28,993 bases of DNA from Stentor coeruleus (taxonomy: Eukaryota > Ciliophora > Heterotrichea > Heterotrichida > Stentoridae): contig MPUH01000934.1 of NCBI GenBank assembly GCA_001970955.1, positions 1-28,993 of the forward strand. Direction: 5' to 3'. A model generated the notes under the pieces. The model did no database searches. It had not been told where the DNA came from and worked only from the letters and a program-made list of their open reading frames with translations. Position numbers and translations under genes: made by a program. Shown here piece after piece: positions 9,701 to 16,584 of the stretch (position 1 is the first letter of the stretch; each line of letters starts with the position of its first letter).

Positions 9701-10627
9701 GATAGTTTATTTTTATAGAATAAATCCAATTAAAAGCAAAAAATAAATAGTAAAATAAAAGTTTCTGATGAAGAAGCTTGGTGGAGAATTTTTAAGGAAT
9801 AAATGATAGTTTTTTATTGAGAAGGGATTATTAAAAATATTTGCTTTGGATGGAATATACTTGTTTTGATTTTAATGTAAATGGTTTGTTTTATAGAATT
9901 ATGGAGATGATGAATTATCTACCATACTTCGATATAATCAAATATCTATTAATAATTTCATTACATAAAACATTTATAAAGGAGGATGTTTCATTATTTA
10001 AAAACACTTGAGATAAGAAAATATGCTGTTTGTGATCAAGTTGTATATTTTATTGAATATAAAATTTATTATCTTCTATGGCTAATAAAGAATATAATTT
10101 CCAGGTATTTATTTTTAGAGATAAATAATATCATTGTTTAGATCAGTTAATAAATTATTTTTACTATGAGATTATATTGAAAAAATATTAAGAAAAGAGT
10201 GTATGTATCAAGTGCTTAGGTAAAGAGAATTGCATTTATATCAAATAGAAAATTTAGAACTCTTAAGAGTAGAAATGCAGAAAATATTTTAGGGTAAGTT
10301 TGTGCAATAAATGCTGAAATTTGTGATAAGGATGGGATTTTGTAATATTTAGGATTTTTTTTATATAAGTTATAATGTTCCATGCTGAAATATAAGTTTT
10401 AGTTTATAATTAAAGAATTATATGCATTTTTCATTGGGTTTATAATAAGCAAAAAGCTTTTTGCGATATACATTTTTTCACCAAAACCCAACATAAAAAC
10501 CATAAAAAAATCTCATAAATTTCCAAAGACACCTTTAAAAACTCCCACTTTTAATATTTCTAACTACCTTCTCCAATAATAAAAACCTAAATCCTAATCA
10601 TCCCATACTTTCCATAAATTATATAAT
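9701..10627. other. Intergenic region between two minus-strand genes, 927 nt
   Basis: This is upstream of the LNR gene and downstream of ERGIC3. Positions 9760-10400 are G/T-biased on the plus strand; 10440-10620 switch to A/C-rich. An ATG-started frame at 9901 stays open only 36 codons. No gene, tRNA or long repeat was recognised, which is unusually empty for this window. Confidence 0.45.
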
Positions 10628-11635
10628 CTATCCTAACTTTCCCTCTTCTCGCTTCTTCAAAACTTTCGCAATAGACGAGTGTAAAAATCCTTCAAAAAGT
10701 CCAGCAACGGTAAAAACCCCTCCAACAATAGCACAGACCTGAACAATAAAATGGAAGAAGCTTTCCTGAACCTGAGCAAACTTGACCGTAACAGGACTTA
10801 AATCATATCTAAAAAATACAGCAGGAGCACCTTCAGCCCTATATTCATTACTATTAGCTGTAAATTGATGTACATAATACTCTTTATCCTGTAAATTTTT
10901 ATAAGTAGTCGGGACAACTTTAATATAATATTCATAACTTATAGGTTCTTTAACATTATCTGGACGTATTTTCTTAACACTATCTAAAGGACTTAACACA
11001 CCTTCATGAAACGCAGTCTGTATAGCTTGAATATCATGATTTTCTCCAAACGACAAATGAATAATTTCATGTGAAAAATCCAACTTCCCAATATCATTAC
11101 CAACTATAGAATGAACTCTATCATGAAAAGCATGACTTGATATATGAAAATTCCCAGGGACTTTATTAACTTTAATATTCCCTTGCAATCTACATCCTTC
11201 TTTATCTTGAATTTGTTGTTTTACTATACCTATTAATTGACCATTATTTGTTGATTCATTAAGTAAATCTTCTTCAGAAAGTATATTCCCATTTGTATCG
11301 ATTCTGATTTTTTTCATTGATCCTTCAACATTCATTACATGGCTACCCATTATGTCTTGAGCATCTAATGAAGCCATTCCACATGGGTATCTAGGAAATA
11401 TTATATCTATATTGATAATAAGCTTTTCACCTCCTCTATTGATATCTACAAACATTTCTGTATTTGTTGAGATAGCTAGATATGTATTGAGTTCAGAGAG
11501 GAATAATATAAGCATGAATGAACAGGCTATTATTGATACTAAAGCTCCTGAGACTGTTGGTTCAGTTAGATCTTGAGGCAACTTTCTGTAGACGTCAAAT
11601 TTTTTCAGTTTACTTTTTACGGTCTCACCAAACAT
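10628..11635 (-). CDS. ERGIC3: ERGIC3/Erv46-like ER-Golgi cargo receptor
   Basis: 335 aa, one exon. The N-terminus (KKFDVYRKLPQDLTEPTVSGALVSI) is the conserved ERGIC/Erv N-terminal motif leading into TM1 (about 26-48). It is followed by the luminal beta-rich domain with FPRYPCGMASLDAQDIMGS and GCRLQGNIKVNKVPGNFHIS, then ISYEYYIKVVPTTY, and FFRYDLSPVTVKF before TM2 (about 290-318, FFHFIVQVCAIVGGVFTVAG). All are hallmarks of ERGIC3/Erv46, which forms a complex with Erv41/ERGIC2 and retrieves or exports cargo between ER and Golgi. Both termini face the cytosol in this family. The short C-tail is KKREEGKLG. Length is slightly under animal homologues (about 380). The stop is TAG. Highly confident. 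Confidence 0.92.
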   Translation of the reverse strand: MFGETVKSKLKKFDVYRKLPQDLTEPTVSGALVSIIACSFMLILFLSELNTYLAISTNTEMFVDINRGGEKLIINIDIIFPRYPCGMASLDAQDIMGSHVMNVEGSMKKIRIDTNGNILSEEDLLNESTNNGQLIGIVKQQIQDKEGCRLQGNIKVNKVPGNFHISSHAFHDRVHSIVGNDIGKLDFSHEIIHLSFGENHDIQAIQTAFHEGVLSPLDSVKKIRPDNVKEPISYEYYIKVVPTTYKNLQDKEYYVHQFTANSNEYRAEGAPAVFFRYDLSPVTVKFAQVQESFFHFIVQVCAIVGGVFTVAGLFEGFLHSSIAKVLKKREEGKLG

Positions 11636-12205
11636 TTTTATAAGTTGGATTAGAGGATTATGAGATTATGCTGGGAAAATTATGAGCTTTTTTTGGATTT
11701 TGGGAAAGTAATGTTTTATGATGTAAATTCTGAGTTTTTATGATAAATTATTGTATTTTTTGGGTAGATGGATCAGCTTTGACTTATGGATTTTGATTTT
11801 TTTTTTTTTTTTTGTGAGGAGGTGATAATTGTAATAGTAATTAGCAAAAATTTAACGTAAACTTCTTTTATCAAATCAAACTCACCCAAAAAGCTTATTT
11901 TCCTTTATACCATCCAACAAATCCTCTACTTATAAAAATTTCTAACTCCAAACACTTTAAAACCTCTCTAATAATCCAAAAATATCCACAACACCNCAAA
12001 TCCTCTACTTATAAAAATTTCTAACTCCAAACACTTTAAAACCTCTCTAATAATCCAAAAATATCCACAACACCTCATCTCATAAATACCAATTCTTCAA
12101 AAAAAAACATTAAAAAACACTAAAAAACCCCTCTAAACTAAACTTCAAACCAAAAATCCTCAGAACATTTAAATTATTTCAACTCTTTTCCCATCTAATA
12201 AATAA
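11636..12205. other. Divergent intergenic region, 570 nt
   Basis: This holds the promoters of ERGIC3 (leftward) and the MORN gene (rightward). 11636-11860 is G/T-rich and 11870-12205 A/C-rich on the plus strand, with the switch near a long T run at about 11799-11814. It also contains the N11996 join with its 78-bp duplication. Confidence 0.6.
11918..12074. repeat. 78-bp exact duplication flanking N11996 (assembly join)
   Basis: Positions 11918-11995 and 11997-12074 are identical and separated by one N. It is interpreted as an unmerged overlap of two contigs in the MORN promoter region, not as a biological repeat. Confidence 0.9.
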
Positions 12206-13249
12206 ATGGGAGGAGCCTGTTCATGTTTTCAAAGCCCAAACATATTATCCCTAAAAACGGAAGAAGCTGAATACATTGTAAATGTAGAAGCCTACAGTGG
12301 TTGCGAGATAAATAACAACATATCCTCAGCTTTTCATCAAGGATCAATCCTAAAGCGTTTACTAAAACAAATTATTGTTAAAAAATACATAAAAACCTTA
12401 AAAAACCCTTCATCTTTTCGAGTAAAATACCCAATAAGCACCCATCGACTAGAAGAAATTCAATCAGAATTAATTAAATCTAACGAAGCCGAGTATGGAG
12501 ATTTCCGAATAACTCCAGTCTGGGGTGAATTGACAATCCCACTTCCACTAATCGAAATAGATGATTTTTATTATCAAGGCGAATGGGATTTTACAACAAA
12601 ACAACCTCATGGCGCAGGGACAAGTTATAACAGAATTTCAAATGAAAAATTCAGTGGGAATTTTAAAAAAGGTAAAAGAAATGCTTTAGGAAGGCTTATA
12701 TTAGCAAATGGGGATTTATATGAAGGGGAATTCTATGAAAATGAAATGCATGGAAATGGGACTTTATTACATTTTCAAGGCAAAGTGTATATTGGGGAGT
12801 TTAGAAAAGGGTTTAAAGAAGGGTATGGAAAAGAACAAGATAGACATGAAAGTTGTTATGAAGGAGATTTTGTTAAAAATAAACGACATGGTAATGGGAA
12901 ATTGATATGGGCTGATGGAAGGATATATACAGGAGAATTTTTTAATGATAAAATGCATGGACTTGGAGAATGCTGGTGGCCTGAAGGAAAAAGATATTAT
13001 GGACAATGGGCTAATGATAAACAACATGGTGAAGGACAATGTATTTGGGATGATGGTAGGGAATTTATTGGACAATATTTTAAAGGTCAAGAAGATGGTA
13101 GTGGGAAAATGCTTATGGTAAATGGAGATATTTATGATGGAATGTGGAAAAGAGGGAAACAACATGGAAATGGGACTATAAAAACAGGTGAGAATGAGAA
13201 AAAAGGACTTTGGGAAGATGGGAATTTTGTTAGTTGGGCTCATGAGTAA
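12206..13249 (+). CDS. MORN-repeat protein with acylation signal
   Basis: 347 aa, one exon. The N-terminus MGGACSC is a good N-myristoylation signal (Gly2) with nearby Cys for palmitoylation, so the protein is probably membrane-anchored. Residues about 120-340 hold about nine MORN repeats of roughly 23 residues, e.g. DLYEGEFYENEMHGNGT, RIYTGEFFNDKMHGLGE, KRYYGQWANDKQHGEGQ, with the usual Y-x-G-x-(W/F) and HG-x-G spacing. MORN repeats in protists organise cortical, basal-body and flagellar membranes or bind phosphoinositides. No kinase or SET domain is fused. The gene is followed after only 24 nt by the rhomboid gene on the same strand. The family is certain; the precise role is unknown. Confidence 0.9.
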   Translation: MGGACSCFQSPNILSLKTEEAEYIVNVEAYSGCEINNNISSAFHQGSILKRLLKQIIVKKYIKTLKNPSSFRVKYPISTHRLEEIQSELIKSNEAEYGDFRITPVWGELTIPLPLIEIDDFYYQGEWDFTTKQPHGAGTSYNRISNEKFSGNFKKGKRNALGRLILANGDLYEGEFYENEMHGNGTLLHFQGKVYIGEFRKGFKEGYGKEQDRHESCYEGDFVKNKRHGNGKLIWADGRIYTGEFFNDKMHGLGECWWPEGKRYYGQWANDKQHGEGQCIWDDGREFIGQYFKGQEDGSGKMLMVNGDIYDGMWKRGKQHGNGTIKTGENEKKGLWEDGNFVSWAHE

Positions 13250-13273
13250 TTGTAATTAATATTTACATTAAAA

Positions 13274-14020
13274 ATGTTCAGAGGATTCTTTCGAAAGTTT
13301 TCTGATGAACCATTGAAGTTCATGAAAAAAGTTGAAAAACCTTTTGTGGATTTTTATGAAAAAGCTATGCATGGGTATCCGTTTAAAAGCCAGACACCTA
13401 TTACGAAACTGCTGGTTAACTCAAGTATTTGCATTTATCTGATGTGGTAGGATTCATGTAGGCAATGCGCTCCTTATAAGTATATGTTCAGGCATTTCCA
13501 AATTTCAGAATACACTGTTTCTCGTGGTTACCTCCACACAATCCTTACAGGTTCATTATCTCATCAAGACTTTGGTCATCTTTTACCAAACTCTTTAGCT
13601 TATCTGCTTTTCGGCCGCCTTATCGAAAAAAAATTCGGTAGTCGTAAAACCTTATACCTTGTCTTAGCAGCAAGTTTATCAAGTGTCCTTGCCATAACTT
13701 TACTCGAAAAATATTTTAGTGAATCAGTAAAGCTTATAACACCTAAATGTAATGGTTCAGTCCCAGCAACCGCTTTAGCTGTTGCAACATTAGTACGTGC
13801 GCCAATGACATATTTGAATCCATTTAAACTAAAGCATTCTTATAAAAACGAAATGTTTATGATGCCAATGTTTATCCCAGTAGCATTATTCTTTATGCTT
13901 GAATATTATGAATGGAATTTAGGATACGTTGAATATATATGTAATAAATATATAGCTAGACCAGGTCATGTTGCAGCTGGGATAGGAGCATTACTATTCA
14001 CACTTAAATACTTAAAATAA
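13274..14020 (+). CDS. Rhomboid-family intramembrane protease, one 15-nt intron
   Basis: Two exons (13274-13446 and 13462-14020) encode 243 aa. The N-terminus (MFRGFFRKF...) is basic and amphipathic, compatible with a mitochondrial presequence. The loop-TM2 motif SHQDFGHLLPNSLAYLLFG matches the rhomboid H-x4-H-x3-N signature. The catalytic His is seen in ARPGHVAAGIGALLF. The presumed nucleophile Ser lies in CNGSVPATALA, where the standard GxSG box is altered. There are several hydrophobic helices. Known family role: cleavage of membrane helices; PARL-type members act in mitochondria. Its direct neighbour is the Complex I subunit NDUFA12, starting on the base after this stop codon, which agrees with a mitochondrial setting, though that is inference. 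Activity is uncertain given the altered Ser box. Confidence 0.8.
13447..13461 (+). other. 15-nt spliceosomal intron in the rhomboid gene
   Basis: GTAGGATTCATGTAG splits a Trp codon (TG/G) and carries an in-frame TAG. Removal extends the gene 57 codons upstream to an ATG and restores the first membrane segment (ICIYLMWQC). Confidence 0.88.
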
Positions 14021-14545
14021 ATGGTCGGGTGGGGCATTGACGCTCTTTTGTCTGGAAAATTTTATAAAGTTTGGAAAATTGAAGGGTTTATCCGAGCCTG
14101 GGAAAGAGGACGAGCCGCAAGGTTCAGACCCATACTGGATAACTGTGGTGCTAGAGAAGTGGTTCCATTAGTTGGGACTGATGTGCATGGGAATCGATAT
14201 TATGAAGACTTTAAAGCAGATGATTCTAATGATTCAGGGACGAATTCACGGTGGGTTGAGTTTTCAGATCGATATGAAAGGTTCCCGTCTGGTCGAAAAA
14301 TACCTCCTGAGTGGCATGGTTGGCTTCATAGAAGTTATGATGATACACCAACTCCTGAGAATACTGCTTTTCATAACCCTCCTTATAAGAAAAGACACTT
14401 ACCGAATCCTTCTATGGAACCACATGCAATTTACCCTCAAGGATATGCTACGCATGAATATAGGAAGGAATTTCAAGAGTATTCGAAGTCAAGGATTTAT
14501 ACTGCTTGGCAACCTCAAGCTAAAAATACTAAGAAGTATGATTAG
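14021..14545 (+). CDS. NDUFA12: NADH:ubiquinone oxidoreductase subunit NDUFA12 (B17.2)
   Basis: 174 aa. It has the family core: VVPLVGTDVHGNRYYED, then RWVEFSDRYERFPSGRKIPPEWHGWLHRSYDDTPT and the C-terminal tyrosine-rich, polar tail. This is an accessory subunit of mitochondrial Complex I on the matrix side, near the Q-module junction. The start is the only ATG before the conserved core, and it directly follows the rhomboid TAA (TAAATG), so there is no intergenic space at all. The TAA cannot lie within a 15-nt intron because no GT donor precedes it at the right distance. The N-terminus (MVGWGIDALLSGKFYKVWKIEGFIRAW) aligns with the short N-terminal helix of other members. Confident. Confidence 0.93.
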   Translation: MVGWGIDALLSGKFYKVWKIEGFIRAWERGRAARFRPILDNCGAREVVPLVGTDVHGNRYYEDFKADDSNDSGTNSRWVEFSDRYERFPSGRKIPPEWHGWLHRSYDDTPTPENTAFHNPPYKKRHLPNPSMEPHAIYPQGYATHEYRKEFQEYSKSRIYTAWQPQAKNTKKYD

Positions 14546-14648
14546 GCTTTTTTAGAATTTAGTAGTTTAGGATGTTGAATATTAGATGATGCGTTTTATT
14601 GGAAATTTTGATAGAGTGGGTGATTTTTTTGTGTTGCTTTTTTTTGTT

Positions 14649-14665
14649 GGGTGTTAGGGTGTTAG
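14649..14665 (+). repeat. Interstitial telomere-type repeat, two units
   Basis: GGGTGTTAGGGTGTTAG is slightly over two perfect units of TGTTAGGG. It lies 104 nt downstream of the NDUFA12 stop, with the G-rich strand in the sense direction. The first 16 nt are the exact reverse complement of 7091-7106. Confidence 0.75.
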
Positions 14666-14694
14666 ATATGATTAAAATAGGTTTAGGGTCTTTG

Positions 14695-14732
14695 AGAGAT
14701 TTGAAGGATTTTGAGAGATTTGAAGGATTTAG
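14695..14732 (+). repeat. 19-bp tandem direct repeat
   Basis: Two adjacent copies of gagagatttgaaggatttt/a in the G/T-rich 3' flank. Probably slippage-derived; no function is evident. Confidence 0.7.
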
Positions 14733-15032
14733 AGAATTTTTTGAGATGATGAAGATTTAGTGGGATGATTTTTGGGATTGATTTGAAAATAGTCATGATT
14801 TAAGGGTTTTGAAGATGTCAGAGGTTTGGAGGTGAGGATGATGGCAGTTGTGAGGATATTTAGGGGTTTTTTTTTGGCTTTTGGATGGCGAAGTTTAATG
14901 TTTTAAAATTTTGATGTTTTTAAAATGTTTGTGATGTAGATGATGGTTTTGAATAATATTTTTAATTTTGTATAGGAGAATTTTGGTAAGTTGATAGATA
15001 AGAATTAATGAAGAGTGTTGCTAATATTCTGC

Positions 15033-15151
15033 ATCCTAATCTCAATATATTCTTTCCAGTTATTAATAAAATCAACTAAATTTCAATAACCTGAATCCTA
15101 ATCTCAATATATTCTTTCCAGTTATTAATAAAATCAACTAAATTTCAATAA
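15033..15151. repeat. 62-bp-period tandem duplication, no N
   Basis: The unit starting ATCCTAATCTCAATATATTC at 15033 recurs at 15095 and matches for about 57 bp, with a few unmatched bases at the junction. It resembles the duplications around N positions but has no N, so it is either a true tandem repeat or a mis-joined overlap. Confidence 0.8.
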
Positions 15152-15523
15152 ACTAGCTCCAAATAATTATCTAAAATATTTCAATAATATATTTACATCA
15201 CTTCAAATTACTATTATACCAATAAATCTCTCTGTTTTCAAAATGAATTCTTCAAAATTCACAAAACCAAAATAAAAATCAAGTTCTCTATAAATCCCTA
15301 TCTAAACCTTATAAATCTAAACAAAAAATTTTTCAGCAAGTCTAAACCAAAATTTTTTTATGGTTAAAATCATGCTTCAAAAATATAAAAAAAAATACCT
15401 AAACTAAAAACCTAATTAAAAATCTTCTCTTTAAACCATCTCAAAAAATCATCTATTAATTGCAACCAAAATCCTAACTGTCATTAATTATTAGCCTATA
15501 ATAATAACATAATTTTAAAATAA

Positions 15524-16147
15524 TTATATATTATAATGTCCTGGTCCTGGACCTGTATTAGGGGTTTGTTTAACAGAAAGTCTTCTTGAATCAAAGCCAA
15601 ATGCTATATTTTTATAAGCAGCTAATTCTGTAAGTGTGAAATTTGGCTCATATTGTCCAGGTGCAGGAGAATCAAAACTTTTTCTTATTCTATGCTTTTC
15701 TCTAAAGCTATATTTTGGTGGATTATTCCCAAAGTGTTTTGGATCATAAGTCCCAGGGCCAGGTGAGTTTTTTTTTTAATACAATTTTTCTATAAAAAGA
15801 CTATTTTACAATAAATTTTTTTTTTATATATATAGTGAGATATGGCGATTAGGAATTACAGGTAAAATTGTATGTTTCACAATACTTGGACCTTTAGAGT
15901 TATTGAAAGAAGTAGGTAATTCATATGTTCCAGGAGGAGGACTGTCTTTTCCTACCTTGTTTTTTAACTCCCACCTAACGCCAAAACCTATTGATGTGGA
16001 TCTTGGACTTAAAGTTGATGGAAATGATATAAAGTCCACACTTTCTAGACGCTTTGGGGTTTTAAATCTATCTTCTTTTGAAAAAGTCCACTTTGTTGGA
16101 CTAGACTTTTGTAAAGTATAAGCAGAATTACCAAAGGGATGATCCAT
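15524..16147 (-). CDS. SHIPPO/STPGR-repeat axonemal protein, interrupted by a 72-bp insert
   Basis: From ATG at 16147 the frame runs 107 codons to a TAA inside an AT-rich insert; the same frame resumes after the insert to a TAA at 15524. Without the 72-bp insert the protein is 183 aa. Repeats visible: SPPPGTYELPTSF, then SPGPGTYDPKHFG across the insert junction, APGQYEPNFTL, and C-terminal GPGPGHYNI. These Pro-Gly-Pro-Gly-x-Tyr (SHIPPO/STPGR) repeats define the ODF3/CIMAP-like proteins, which line microtubules in cilia and flagella; the ciliate setting fits. The N-terminus also has FGNSAYTLQKSSPTKWTFSKEDRF, typical of the family. The insert splits one SHIPPO repeat exactly between Ser and Pro. 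If it is retained in the mRNA, the product loses its C-terminal half. Confidence 0.75.
15763..15834 (-). mobile_element. 72-bp AT-rich insert with 5-bp direct repeats (candidate retained IES)
   Basis: The insert interrupts the SHIPPO coding frame. GTGAG (plus strand) occurs at 15763-15767 and again at 15835-15839; the sequence between is almost pure A/T with stops in the gene's frame. Deleting one repeat copy plus the insert yields the reading RHISPGPGTYDP, an intact SHIPPO repeat. The sense strand has no usable GT-AG ends, so it is not a normal intron. A pointer-like direct repeat and an AT-rich body suggest a ciliate internal eliminated sequence or a tiny transposon relic. Confidence 0.6.
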
Positions 16148-16584
16148 TTATTATTAGCTTTTGTGATAAAGTTTTGTATGTAGAAATTATTTTTGTTATA
16201 AGATTTTTAATGATATGATGTGGGTAATAAAAATTTTTTTGATGTGATGTTTTTTGAAAAAAGTTGGAAAATTGTATTTTTTTTATTGTGAATGGATGAT
16301 TAAATATTTTGTATTATTTGGAAAACATAAAGAAATTTATATTACAAAAGCAGGATTTATAAACTCTATAACTATGTAATTTAAATACCCTAAATTTTTC
16401 AAATATCCTAAAATATTCATCATAAAATTTAAAATCCTATTTATCTCACCACCTTTTTTCTTTCTCTATCTATAAGTTCCTTTAATTTTCTTAATTTTGA
16501 TCATTAGACTCTTATCCAAAAAACTTAAAAATCCATTTCATCCTTCTAAACAAGTAAAAATATTAAAAAATCTCATAAATCATA
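16148..16584. other. Divergent intergenic region, 437 nt
   Basis: Promoter space for the SHIPPO gene (left) and the WD40 gene (right). G/T-rich up to about 16315, then A/C-rich and G-poor up to the WD40 start on the plus strand. No other feature seen. Confidence 0.6.

Larger units (their letters stand above)
14546..15523. other. Convergent intergenic region, 978 nt
   Basis: This is the 3' flank of NDUFA12 and of the SHIPPO gene. Positions 14546-15010 are G/T-rich with very little C; from about 15030 to 15500 the plus strand is A/C-rich with little G. It holds a telomere-type repeat (14649), a 19-bp direct repeat (14695) and a 62-bp tandem repeat (15033). No gene was recognised. Confidence 0.6.

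Noticed and set aside
9901..10375. Intergenic frame that reads protein-like if TAA/TAG are taken as Gln and TGA as Trp.
   Set aside because: About seven stops in 125 codons is close to what random DNA of this composition gives, and no family is recognised.
12767..13243. Long minus-strand open frame opposite the MORN gene.
   Set aside because: It is the complement of regular MORN repeats and has no family features.
14021..14023. Rhomboid-NDUFA12 fusion protein by readthrough or intron.
   Set aside because: No GT donor precedes the TAA within 15-16 nt, and NDUFA12 has its own well-placed ATG with a normal N-terminus.
15763..15835. Plus-strand GTGAGT...TATAG that looks like a perfect 73-nt GT-AG intron.
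   Set aside because: The gene is on the minus strand, the plus-strand reading has no recognisable protein, and removing 73 bp would break the SHIPPO frame. Removing 72 restores it.
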